Below, in pieces: positions 1 through 9,073 of a DNA stretch of 64,000 nucleotides (positions are counted from its first letter, which is position 1; the number at the start of each line of letters is the position of its first letter). The stretch is taken from assembly GCA_017651515.1 (NCBI GenBank), contig JAGCCU010000051.1:1-64000 (forward strand), read 5' to 3'. The DNA comes from Muribaculaceae bacterium. Its GTDB lineage: Bacteria; Bacteroidota; Bacteroidia; Bacteroidales; Muribaculaceae. A program made the translations under genes and the position numbers. The notes under the pieces were generated by a model. It saw only the letters and a program-made list of their open reading frames with translations. It did no database searches and was not told the origin of the DNA.

Positions 1-87
1 AATCTAAAAGTAGCAATCCTCTGATGTGTTATTATATAGTGTATGCAGTATCAATTTTATCACTTTTAAAATTCTGGTAAAACTTTA

Positions 88-750
88 TTAGAATTTAAGA
101 CTTTCCAAATAAGAAAAAATTTCGTCAAGCCGATTGTAATAACTAATAATATTCGGTTCCTTACGACTATACATCCATTCTATATGTGCACGAATGATAA
201 CTTTAAGTTTGTCGTAATTATCAGGATTAATAATTCTGCAAAGCGTTAAATCTTCAAAAATCCAATCAGCACCAACATCTGGTAACTCTGTTTCTCCTAA
301 TAATATTGGTTCTATAATTTTTTCATAAAGTTTAGGAAGTGTAGAATATTCATTAAAAACATAATTGGCACATTCAATGATTTCATTTCTTAATAGTTTT
401 AAATCATCTTCAAATCCATAGCCATTAAGTTCAAAAACAAATTTATCTATACTATGATTAATCATAGTGCCAACAAAACCTATATTATAATTATCCCTTT
501 GGTCTTTAATAGACTTAAAACTAAACTTTTCAAACCATTTTGATAACACATAGAATTTTACTCCATATATTGGATAAATAACCAATAAATTTCCACTATA
601 TTTATCAATCCAATGATTTAGTGAAACAGATGTCCAACCTTCACGATTTGATGAAATAAAAGTTGAATCCCGTTTTCTAAATCTGAAACTATTAAAGAAT
701 TCTGTTTTAGATAAATCATCTACTATTCTATTAAAAATAAGCCTTCTCAT
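88..750 (-). CDS. Putative immunity protein of the RHS toxin cassette
   Basis: A 220-aa soluble protein with no signal peptide or membrane segment. I do not recognise its family. It is the last gene of the RHS cassette, starting 5 nt after the stop of the toxin-bearing RHS gene, the usual place for the cognate immunity protein of a polymorphic toxin. It is acidic and rich in aromatic residues, and is as AT-rich as the toxin tip beside it and much more AT-rich than the RHS core, which suggests that tip and immunity gene were acquired together. The immunity role is inferred from position, size and composition only; no homology is claimed. Being cytoplasmic fits protection against a nuclease toxin. 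Confidence 0.6.
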   Translation of the reverse strand: MRRLIFNRIVDDLSKTEFFNSFRFRKRDSTFISSNREGWTSVSLNHWIDKYSGNLLVIYPIYGVKFYVLSKWFEKFSFKSIKDQRDNYNIGFVGTMINHSIDKFVFELNGYGFEDDLKLLRNEIIECANYVFNEYSTLPKLYEKIIEPILLGETELPDVGADWIFEDLTLCRIINPDNYDKLKVIIRAHIEWMYSRKEPNIISYYNRLDEIFSYLESLKF

Positions 751-755
751 AATGA

Positions 756-3700
756 TTAGTTGTTGTATTTATTTATCCTTCGATACTCAATTATGTTGAT
801 TTTTTCCCCCTTTTTTAAGTTTTGTTCTGGAATATTGGTGCGTATTTCAAAAATTCCAAAACTCTCTTCTACATTCATTTTTGCTTCTTTTTGACCTTTT
901 GACAACGGAGTTGAAGCAGTCCTTTTGGTTTCGACAATAGTATAAGTTCCATCATCATGTTTTATTAATTGATCAACATCAGTTCGATTTCCCTTAATAT
1001 TACCTTTCCCATTTTGTGGAACTAACCTTGCATTTGAAGAAACATTCTCTCCTCTTTTGATAGCTTTATTCAGTTCGGCCTTTTCAAATTCACGCCCTTC
1101 TTTTATTTCATTTGCATGCTTTAATGTCTTTTTTGTGTCGGATGCCTTTTCTATGCCTTTTGTAATTTTAGTCCCAGCTTTTACCGCTTTTGTCGCCCCT
1201 GCAGGGACAATTGGAAGAACTGTTGCAAAAGCATCAGCTCCTGCATCCATCCAATTACCTCTTGCGGCTTCATGATTTCCTGTAGCATGATGATATAATG
1301 CAGCTCCAACATCATAAATTACATTACCGACATCCCAGATAGTTTCCCAAAATCTTCCATCTAAATCTATATTCAATACTGGATTGCCGGCACACCAGGC
1401 GTAGGGGGAAAGGTGGTAGTATTTCTCGGCGAGGCGGTCTTGTGTTGGTGTGCGACCTATCAACGAGTCATACCACCGTGCGTGGCTGTCATACCAGTCG
1501 ATGCCTGCCTGCCGGTCAAGTTCCTTGCCGCCGTACTTATACGGCTGCAAGCCAGCGGCAATACCGCCTCCCATCAATGCGCCGTAGGGGTAGTAGCTGT
1601 TGACTTCCTCCAGCGTCCCGCTGCCGTCCACCACGGCCCGCACATTGCCCTGATAGTCGTTGATATAGTAGTGGTATCCGGCGGCATTGCGATAGCCGTA
1701 GTCGTTCATCACTCGCTCCAGCGAGTCGTTGCGGTAGATGTGATTTCCGCAGTAGTCGCGTTTCATCAGTGTGATCACCCTGTTGTCGTCGATGGGGTTG
1801 ATCGGGTCGACAGGCACTCCCGGCCCCAGGAAGTCAGGGCTGTCGCCTCCCGTTCCTCCGCCCATCGGCAGCAGCCCGCCCTCAAGGCTTTCACGCTCCA
1901 TTATCTGCATGTTGCTGAGCAGATACTCGGTGCGCAGACGTCGGCCGTCGGCAGCATAGGTGTGTTGAATGATATTGCCGTCATCAAATGTTATTTTGCG
2001 TGGCAGGTTCAGCACGTTGTAGGTTATCTTATGGATTCTACGGTTCTTGTCGCTGGTCATATTGCCGTTCGCGTCCCAAGAATACTCGGTGTCCTTGTTG
2101 GCGCCATCGCGGAAATCCATGGCTCCCTCGTAGGTCAGTTCGTCGCACTGGTCGGTGACTTTCTTAAGCTGGTTGCCATTATAAGTAATCGTCAGGTCGT
2201 CAATGTCGTCGAAAGCCCATACGACATATGGCGCCACGGCGGCTGTCATGCTAACTCCCTTGCGCGTAAGTGCTTTAATGTTGCCGTTCAGGTCATACTG
2301 GTAAGTGCACGAGTAATTGCGTGGCTCGTTATTGTAAATCACCAAGAAACCATTGATTGAAGATGAGCCTGTCGTGCCATAGACAGCCGATGTGAGCCGG
2401 TTCAGGCCGTCGTATGAATATGCATATCGCTGTGCCGTGGGGCTGAGAGTGAAAAGTGCTTCTTGTGCCGTCCACTCCATTGAGCTGATGTTGCCGTTGA
2501 AGCACGGCGTGGCGCCCGTAGAGCCTGTGTCCTCATAATGAAGAGTCTGTGAGAACTTTGTGCCACTTATTCCTGAAAGCCATCCTCGTACATTATATGT
2601 GTAGTCGGCTTGGTGCGCAAAAGAACTTCCGTTACCCTGTGACGAGCCGCCCAAGCCTTGTGAGGCGAGTCGTCCAAGATTATCATAAGTGTTGCTGCAC
2701 AGCAGCTGCGGTGAGCCGTCACCCTGTGTCAGGGAGACGGTCATCAGCCGCTCCATATTGTCGTAGGTGAAGGCGGTAGTCTCGACGAGAAAGGTGTCGG
2801 CGGTCGTGTGCTCATGCCTTATCAGCAAAGGCTTTCCAGTGAAGGTGAGGTCGTAGTAATAATGTTCATAGCCGCCTTTCAGGTTCTGTTCGTGAGTTTG
2901 TATAACATTCTCGTGATAGTCATAATAGATGGTGCGCAACAACAGCGTGTCGGTGTCCAATACGCGCGTTGCCGTGCCGGTGAGCATGCCGCGAGCCGAG
3001 GTGTTGGGATAGGTTGAGTTTATATAACGACTGTCAAAGCCGCTCATGGTGTTGTATGCCAAACTTGTAATACCACCAGTAAAACTATAGTCATCATAAT
3101 AAAATACATTCAATAAATCAACGTTTGGCAATTGTAAAGATGAATTCAATAAAGAATATCCGCCTAAAGAGTCGGAATTTTCATCTCTTGCCACAATTAC
3201 AGGAATGCCTAAATCACAGTCATCAAGAGTAATGTTCCTTGACACTAAGCCGTTCACACATTCGCGTCCGAAAGCATCACGCAGCACGATAGAGGATTCA
3301 CCCGTTATACGCTGATTGCCGTCCTGCGTGAATACAGGCCGTCCGGCATTGTCATAGGCTGTCATCACCCAGAAACACCCCGGCATCTTCTTAGCACGCA
3401 TACGGCCTTGCCAGTCATGGATGTAGAAATATGCCAGTCCTTTCAGTTTTACTGATGAGGAGTTCAATGCCTCGTTGCTGCCGAAATCGGCAGAAGCCTT
3501 CGGTGGCAATACGACAGTTAGGTTACCGCCCACGTCATACACATAATAGGTATCCAGTAGGGTGTTTCCGTCAACGGCTCTTGATAGAACGGTCTTGCCC
3601 TGCATGTCGGTGAAGGTCAGACTGACATGACCGTCTTCATCCTCATTACGTTCTACAAACAACGTTCCTTTGGCATATTTGCCGTGTGACGTGACGGTCA

Positions 3701-4238
3701 CGACAGTATCATTGCTATAACGCGTATCGGTGACGGTGAACCTCCTGCAGTCAAGCAGGGCATTGCCAGGGTCGTTGGTGAGATATGCCTTTGTCACCGC
3801 CTTGCCGGCCGAATGCCAAGCTTGACCTGCGCCCATCACTGTAACAGGCCTGTCGAGTGATGACTGTTCATAAATGGTCTTTGAGTAAGGACGTTGATCG
3901 CCGTAGGCTGCAGCGGCAAGTGCTTCAATCTGTGTTTCAGGGAGGAATGAACCGTTTCCACTGTGTGGAGTGGCAGAATACTGCCGTGCAATGCGGCCTG
4001 CACGGTCGTAAGCGGAATAATGCACCAAATCATTACCATTGCCAGAAGCGCTGACACCAACCACTTCTGTCGGACGGCCAAGAGCGTCATAATAATGAAC
4101 GTTGACTACCGACGATTGTCTTAAACTGTCGAGCATGATGCCGTGACGTACATAGTTATATGCCGTGTCGATAGCCGTCTGTGCCCCACACGACAGGATT
4201 GACAGCGTCAGTATTGCTATGTTAATTAGTTGCCGCAT
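756..4238 (-). CDS. RHS repeat protein with C-terminal nuclease-like toxin tip
   Basis: An 1160-aa secreted YD-repeat protein. Residues 1-19 form a signal peptide ending CGA, followed by Gln20; the Cys could alternatively make it a lipoprotein. The N-terminus (YYDALGRPTEVV) resembles the DUF6443-type start of Bacteroidetes RHS proteins. YD repeats run to about residue 850, followed by the RHS-associated core (YINDYQGNVRAVVD, YYPYGALMGG, YDSHARWYDSLIGR) ending near NPVLNIDLDG at about 953-962. This end motif usually reads DPxG, so Leu replaces Pro here. Residues 963-1160 are a variable tip with an Ala/Gly-rich pretoxin stretch and a terminal domain with Asp1087, Asp1089 and Glu1103-Thr-Lys1105, a PD-(D/E)xK-like nuclease pattern. 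Base composition falls sharply at the core/tip junction near 1350-1380. It lies 12 nt after the 1190-aa gene and 5 nt before the putative immunity gene. RHS identity is certain; the nuclease assignment is moderate. Confidence 0.9.
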   Translation of the reverse strand: MRQLINIAILTLSILSCGAQTAIDTAYNYVRHGIMLDSLRQSSVVNVHYYDALGRPTEVVGVSASGNGNDLVHYSAYDRAGRIARQYSATPHSGNGSFLPETQIEALAAAAYGDQRPYSKTIYEQSSLDRPVTVMGAGQAWHSAGKAVTKAYLTNDPGNALLDCRRFTVTDTRYSNDTVVTVTSHGKYAKGTLFVERNEDEDGHVSLTFTDMQGKTVLSRAVDGNTLLDTYYVYDVGGNLTVVLPPKASADFGSNEALNSSSVKLKGLAYFYIHDWQGRMRAKKMPGCFWVMTAYDNAGRPVFTQDGNQRITGESSIVLRDAFGRECVNGLVSRNITLDDCDLGIPVIVARDENSDSLGGYSLLNSSLQLPNVDLLNVFYYDDYSFTGGITSLAYNTMSGFDSRYINSTYPNTSARGMLTGTATRVLDTDTLLLRTIYYDYHENVIQTHEQNLKGGYEHYYYDLTFTGKPLLIRHEHTTADTFLVETTAFTYDNMERLMTVSLTQGDGSPQLLCSNTYDNLGRLASQGLGGSSQGNGSSFAHQADYTYNVRGWLSGISGTKFSQTLHYEDTGSTGATPCFNGNISSMEWTAQEALFTLSPTAQRYAYSYDGLNRLTSAVYGTTGSSSINGFLVIYNNEPRNYSCTYQYDLNGNIKALTRKGVSMTAAVAPYVVWAFDDIDDLTITYNGNQLKKVTDQCDELTYEGAMDFRDGANKDTEYSWDANGNMTSDKNRRIHKITYNVLNLPRKITFDDGNIIQHTYAADGRRLRTEYLLSNMQIMERESLEGGLLPMGGGTGGDSPDFLGPGVPVDPINPIDDNRVITLMKRDYCGNHIYRNDSLERVMNDYGYRNAAGYHYYINDYQGNVRAVVDGSGTLEEVNSYYPYGALMGGGIAAGLQPYKYGGKELDRQAGIDWYDSHARWYDSLIGRTPTQDRLAEKYYHLSPYAWCAGNPVLNIDLDGRFWETIWDVGNVIYDVGAALYHHATGNHEAARGNWMDAGADAFATVLPIVPAGATKAVKAGTKITKGIEKASDTKKTLKHANEIKEGREFEKAELNKAIKRGENVSSNARLVPQNGKGNIKGNRTDVDQLIKHDDGTYTIVETKRTASTPLSKGQKEAKMNVEESFGIFEIRTNIPEQNLKKGEKINIIEYRRINKYNN

Positions 4239-4250
4239 TCGTAAATAACG

Positions 4251-7200
4251 TTAAAACTCTAGTAAAATTGAATATGGGGTTCCGATTTCGTGATTTTGGG
4301 CATGAGAAATTTCAAGCAGAGCAGATGTCTCACTAAATGAAGACGTAATGATCATTTCCACGCTGTTGTTTCCAGCCATCAAACTAGCTGAGCCTGTCTT
4401 GACGCGGTTGCCTGAAAAAGGAATATTTGTCCCGTTGACTTTGATGACGCATGTTCCAGATGACAGCAGATTCAGATTGAAATCAACTTGTATTGAATCG
4501 TCAGAATAGATTGTTGCACTAACCAATACGTTTCCATTATTTAAATTATAATTACCATAAGTGATATTATTAAATCTTATTATTGCATTGTTAACGTGCA
4601 GTGTGTGGCATGAATTACATGTCTCATTTGATGTCACATCAACGACAGAGCATTCTACAGTATAATTACTGTCAGATTGGAATGCAATTATTGAGCATGG
4701 CAAGAATTCAAAAACGCCTGTCCCGTTGACAGATTGAAACAATATATTATTCTGGATGTCTCTTACAATGCAACTATATTGATAGTCCCCCATTCCACCA
4801 CAGGCATTCGATACAATTCGCACACTATCGTTGATGTGGCATGAGCTGGGACATGAAACTGTCAGTGTTAAAGGCTTTATTGTAACCAGATTATAATCAT
4901 TGTGCTCAATCGTTTTATTACTGTTGTCTGATACAGTAATCAGACGTCCATAGCCGTCATAACCGTAAAAAGTTTTCAAGGAGTTGGGCATTACGTTCTC
5001 GGTCATTCCGACGTCTGGCTTATATTTATATATGTTTACAAGAGCCTGTGGTATTCTATTGCATAGACTCATCAACCTGCTAAAAGAAACCTCGTCAATG
5101 TATGATGTGTCTCTGAGTAAAGAAACTGAACTGATGCCGGCATGCAGAAGATTCTGTTCCAGCTCAGCAGAAGTGGCGTTCTGGACGATGGCTAGAGGGT
5201 AACGGCCTCCATATCCCCATAGATAGGAAGTACTCACGCCATCGGCATCAGTATTCTGCTTCAATAACCCCAGATTGTCAAAGAGATAAGTCTCATCCTG
5301 TTTCCATCCGTTTTGTTGGTTCCATTTTTCTACACTTGAAAGCCTCACTAACGAAGGTTTGTCAATATTGGGCTGGTAGTAATTAAATTTGGTCTTGTTC
5401 AGCAAAGTCTCTGTGCCATTTGACAAGCGTGATGTCTCTTTCTGAAGCACGTTGTTGACGATGTTGCTGTCATTCATTAGTTTTATAATGCCGTATGGAG
5501 CGATGGAATCACCTGAATACACGGTCTTCTCAATTATCGTATCGCCCTCTGATGTAGTGGTCGAGATTCTTGATGGCTGTCCATGTGAATTGTAAACGAA
5601 TTTAGTCGTTTGAGTTACTTTGCCGTTTTCCAATGAATCTGTTTCCACTATCGAATTCAGTACATTATTGTAACGAGGGTAATACACTTCCCGTGCGATT
5701 TCTCCTGTGACTTTATAGACGGTATCGACGTAAACCAAGGGGAAGCTGTAATTATATGACCTGCTTTTCTTCAGCACTCCCATTGAATCATAATTGCTTT
5801 CGTTCAGCAACAAACCGCGCTTGAACTGTTGTGACGGGATGGGCGTGAGGATGTTGGTGACATCAGCACTTGGATTATGGAAAGATGAATGAAAGCTAAT
5901 GTCATTCATTGTCCAGTAATTCTCAAGAGGCTGTCTTGCATCCATGTTCTCTTCAAGTATCTCATCAGGATAATATTGATATGTACTATAATGGTAGTCG
6001 GTAAAACCCTTCCCTGTTTTATGTTCCCTTACGCGTGAATACTCTATATGAGTTTGGTTATAGTCATAGATGTGGTTAGTCAAATTATAATGCTTTACAT
6101 GTTTTCCCTCAGTATCATAGACTATTCCGTATCTTGGAACATTTAGAAGAATTCCGCTACTCAAATCGCTGTCGGAAAGTGAATAATCATAGGTGGTAGT
6201 GTCGTTGGGTACGCTGTCAGACAAATACGTTATTATCTGTTTCAATCTTATGCCTCCCGCCGGCTCGTTATATCCTAATGTGGCAAGACACGGCAGAAAA
6301 TGTGAAGTGGAATTTCTCCTTACTAATTCAGAATAATCATGAGGCTCGTATGAAATCCGTGAATATCCTCCCGTTGGATAATTTATTTGCTTCAAGGCTC
6401 CAGACAGCGAGACTTCAAAGCTTGGGTTTTTTCTGACAGCGTAGCTGTAACTTTCATTGTAGCAGGAATCATAGTTTACATGAGTCCAGAAATTAGTAAC
6501 AGGGAATCCGCCGTACGCTCCATTGTAATATCCCCAGTGGTCGCTCTGAATTGAACCCAATGCAGGATATCCCGCCATGTCGTAATAATCGAATGAAAAA
6601 GAACCTTGTCCTGAAATATTCACTGATTTTAAAAAGGTCATTTTGTTTCCTGTTCCGTATGCATTTTCTTTAATTCCATAGTCAAATTTAACTTTCTTGA
6701 ACGTATTGTCATTATGAGTGGCTGTTATTGAATTAAGTCTCTTATGAAACCCTCGTGCCTCAGACATCTCACCTCCTGGTGTGAGATAACGAGTTTCCTG
6801 TTCGCCATCAACATAGAAAAAAGTCAATCTGGTTTGGTCTGGGAAAATAATGCTTGACAATTTATGATGGTTGAGTCTGCTCTCATGCATCGATATGTCA
6901 GACGAATAAGAATTTGATGATGATTCGCAACCGTTAAATATTGCAAAATCATAAGTCAACGATGGAGTGTAGGTAATGTCTTGTTCCTCATAGTTTACAT
7001 CCCCCTCAAGTTTATATTCGTGATAGTTAAAAGTTATTTTTCTTCCGTTTAATGCCTTAATGCTTCTGAGAGTCCAACTCCTGTTTAAGTTATATGTCTG
7101 TGCCGCAACACCATTATCATAAGGTTCTTTTGTACTCTCATCAGGTATGAAGTTGTACTCATATCCATTTCCGTCGACAATGACAATATTATAATGTTCG

Positions 7201-7823
7201 TCAAATTCCTTTATAATGAGTCCTTTAGATTCAGACGAGAGATTAAAAATCAAATAACCATCTGCATTGGGAAATCTTCGGAATTTTCCAGAGAAACCGC
7301 AAAAGTTAAATGTGTATATATCTGGTTCAGCATCATAATGATTGCTGTGATTATCATCTAAGCATGTGAAGATTTGGTTGTTTTTGTTGCATAAATAGGA
7401 GAAAATATAATTGTCTGGAGTAATATTTTTATATGCCCTTAATACAGCTGTATAACCTCCAGTTGCCGTAATATCCTTGCTGATTTCATCGGGTAGTCCA
7501 TTGATCTCCCTTGTTATTATTCCGGGACTTTTCAGGTTCCATGAATGTCCTAAAATTCCACTCTTATGGTTTACGCGTAATCCATTTGTAGCATAGTCTA
7601 TTGATAATGTGTAATCGAAATCGGCATCTTTATAGGTATAGATAGGTATAGAATAGTTGATTGTACCTGTATATAATGAGGCACCGATACTTCCATATTT
7701 CATGAATTCATACGTCTGCCATGATGGTAATACGGGCTGCTTTCCTATATTCGAGGAATTCGGCTGAGACAAAGCTGCAATGAACCAGCAAGCCAAAATA
7801 AATATGGAAAAATCTCGTTTCAT
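4251..7823 (-). CDS. SpvB/TcB-like YD-repeat shell protein
   Basis: An 1190-aa secreted protein with a signal peptide ending ALS before Gln20. The N-terminal third (TGTINYSIPIYTY, LSIDYATNGLRV, GILGHSWNLKSPGIITR, NGLPDE) matches the pattern that opens SpvB/TcB-like and Bacteroidetes RHS proteins. The middle consists of irregular YD-like repeats (YGYDGYGRLITVSDNS). The last 220 residues, after PLTLTVSCPSSCH, look like two Cys-containing immunoglobulin-like beta domains and not an RHS core or toxin. It is the second gene of the cassette, 8 nt after the T9SS-tailed gene and 12 nt before the RHS gene. By analogy with TcB/TcC of Tc toxins it could form half of a shared shell around the toxin; that is inference. 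Base composition is lower in GC than the RHS core. Confidence 0.8.
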   Translation of the reverse strand: MKRDFSIFILACWFIAALSQPNSSNIGKQPVLPSWQTYEFMKYGSIGASLYTGTINYSIPIYTYKDADFDYTLSIDYATNGLRVNHKSGILGHSWNLKSPGIITREINGLPDEISKDITATGGYTAVLRAYKNITPDNYIFSYLCNKNNQIFTCLDDNHSNHYDAEPDIYTFNFCGFSGKFRRFPNADGYLIFNLSSESKGLIIKEFDEHYNIVIVDGNGYEYNFIPDESTKEPYDNGVAAQTYNLNRSWTLRSIKALNGRKITFNYHEYKLEGDVNYEEQDITYTPSLTYDFAIFNGCESSSNSYSSDISMHESRLNHHKLSSIIFPDQTRLTFFYVDGEQETRYLTPGGEMSEARGFHKRLNSITATHNDNTFKKVKFDYGIKENAYGTGNKMTFLKSVNISGQGSFSFDYYDMAGYPALGSIQSDHWGYYNGAYGGFPVTNFWTHVNYDSCYNESYSYAVRKNPSFEVSLSGALKQINYPTGGYSRISYEPHDYSELVRRNSTSHFLPCLATLGYNEPAGGIRLKQIITYLSDSVPNDTTTYDYSLSDSDLSSGILLNVPRYGIVYDTEGKHVKHYNLTNHIYDYNQTHIEYSRVREHKTGKGFTDYHYSTYQYYPDEILEENMDARQPLENYWTMNDISFHSSFHNPSADVTNILTPIPSQQFKRGLLLNESNYDSMGVLKKSRSYNYSFPLVYVDTVYKVTGEIAREVYYPRYNNVLNSIVETDSLENGKVTQTTKFVYNSHGQPSRISTTTSEGDTIIEKTVYSGDSIAPYGIIKLMNDSNIVNNVLQKETSRLSNGTETLLNKTKFNYYQPNIDKPSLVRLSSVEKWNQQNGWKQDETYLFDNLGLLKQNTDADGVSTSYLWGYGGRYPLAIVQNATSAELEQNLLHAGISSVSLLRDTSYIDEVSFSRLMSLCNRIPQALVNIYKYKPDVGMTENVMPNSLKTFYGYDGYGRLITVSDNSNKTIEHNDYNLVTIKPLTLTVSCPSSCHINDSVRIVSNACGGMGDYQYSCIVRDIQNNILFQSVNGTGVFEFLPCSIIAFQSDSNYTVECSVVDVTSNETCNSCHTLHVNNAIIRFNNITYGNYNLNNGNVLVSATIYSDDSIQVDFNLNLLSSGTCVIKVNGTNIPFSGNRVKTGSASLMAGNNSVEMIITSSFSETSALLEISHAQNHEIGTPYSILLEF

Positions 7824-7831
7824 TGGCTCGT

Positions 7832-8923
7832 TTATTTGATTTGCAGTTTGTAGGTATCTGTTTCTTCTCCTGCCGATACATACAAAACATAGTTTCCTGT
7901 CGGTAAACCAGATGTGGGAATGCTTACCTGATACTGTGAAGAGTTATTCAGAGTTTGGGAAGACCATATCCTACCTAATGAGTCGCTCAGTATCAAAGAG
8001 AACTGCCCGTTGGAATTCCATGCCCCCGAACTGTTAAATGTGACTGTAATATTACTGTCGTCAATCAAAACAAAAAAATTCTCATCAGGATGTATTGAAC
8101 AGCCCTGCGTATGGGAATTGCCGTTAATGGGTGAATTGTTTCGAGGTGGGTCTTGATACTGGATTCCCAAGGACAATTCCTGCTCGTCAGGGCTGCACAG
8201 GTACGTTGCGGACGATTGTTGCAGCACTTGGCCTGTACAGATGTAAGAATTCAAGATGTTTTCGGCAAGTTCGTACTTGAAATCTTGTGAATACCAACGG
8301 TCAAAGATTATGGAATGCTGAAGTTGATTGCTTTGACTGTCTTCATCATCCATCAGGTAAGCGTGAGGACTGACATTCAATACACCATTGACAGTTTGGC
8401 GAATACGGATTACGTTTGCCAGCGTGTCATTGGGAAGGATCAGTGTTCCTGAATCAAGGCTCTTGACTATGTGAACACCCGAAAACCTGACGGCATTGTT
8501 CCCGCAATATTTTCCAGAGAAATCAAAATGAGAAATAATGCTGTCCCCAGTGCATGGGAAACCGCCTGACAATACAATAGGCGCAATGTCACCGTACATG
8601 CCGAACAGGGCATTTTCATAAGAATTCATTATTATGGTGTCATTGCGGTAGCCATATGTTGATTGAGAGCCTTGCTCGATGCGAACAAGAAGGGAATCAC
8701 CGAGGTTAAGCCAACGCATGTCGTGGCTTTCCCCTGTCTCAATGGCATGGCTGAAATCCCAGACGGTGGTATCGGTGGGCATGTCAACGAACTCATAGTG
8801 CGTCTTGGTCACCTTGTCGCCATTAGCCGGCCAGTGCACCGACAAAGGCAAAATATTAGAATATAAACACAAGAATATGGAAATATATAATAATATGATT
8901 AGATATCGTTTTAACATAGTCAT
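7832..8923 (-). CDS. Secreted protein with T9SS C-terminal sorting domain
   Basis: A 363-aa protein that opens the RHS cassette. Residues 3-30 are a hydrophobic signal or anchor (LKRYLIILLYISIFLCLYS). The body is unrecognised. The last 80 residues (FSLILSDSLGRIWSS, VSIPTSGLPTGNYVLYVS, ending YKLQIK) have the beta-sandwich pattern of type A T9SS sorting domains: a GL-xx-G-xY-xL core and a terminal Lys-rich strand. Such domains take cargo through the outer membrane via the Por machinery. ATG at residue 3 is an equally good start. The short gaps suggest that it is co-made with the two RHS-family proteins, which lack such a tail; it may be their surface anchor, export partner or adhesin. That role is inference. 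Confidence 0.75.
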   Translation of the reverse strand: MTMLKRYLIILLYISIFLCLYSNILPLSVHWPANGDKVTKTHYEFVDMPTDTTVWDFSHAIETGESHDMRWLNLGDSLLVRIEQGSQSTYGYRNDTIIMNSYENALFGMYGDIAPIVLSGGFPCTGDSIISHFDFSGKYCGNNAVRFSGVHIVKSLDSGTLILPNDTLANVIRIRQTVNGVLNVSPHAYLMDDEDSQSNQLQHSIIFDRWYSQDFKYELAENILNSYICTGQVLQQSSATYLCSPDEQELSLGIQYQDPPRNNSPINGNSHTQGCSIHPDENFFVLIDDSNITVTFNSSGAWNSNGQFSLILSDSLGRIWSSQTLNNSSQYQVSIPTSGLPTGNYVLYVSAGEETDTYKLQIK

Positions 8924-9002
8924 TTGTAAATGATTATTAAATGGTCACCACACGATTCGGGAATAGGAATAAAGTCCATATTTTGCTAATCATTTTATAA
9001 TA

Positions 9003-9018
9003 AGTAAACGAGCGTTTA
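9003..9018. repeat. Short inverted repeat upstream of RHS cassette
   Basis: Two 7-bp arms, GTAAACG and CGTTTAC, flank a 2-bp centre. It lies about 80 bp upstream of the first cassette gene and beside the pgi terminator. It could be an operator for the cassette, but no clear TAnnTTTG promoter was found nearby, so function is unknown. Confidence 0.35.
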
Positions 9019-9035
9019 CCCCGACAACTGAGAAA

Positions 9036-9065
9036 GCCATTAAAGTCTTAAATGACTTTAATGGC
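9036..9065 (-). terminator. Rho-independent terminator of lgt-pgi
   Basis: A perfect 12-bp stem (GCCATTAAAGTC / GACTTTAATGGC) with a 6-nt loop begins 8 nt after the pgi stop on the minus strand and is followed there by TTTCT. It separates pgi from the RHS cassette. Confidence 0.75.
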
Positions 9066-9073
9066 GTTATTCC

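Noticed and set aside
1413-2360. 315-aa open frame on the plus strand
   Set aside because: Antisense to the RHS core; composition and lack of motifs show it to be a shadow of the GC-rich repeat coding sequence.
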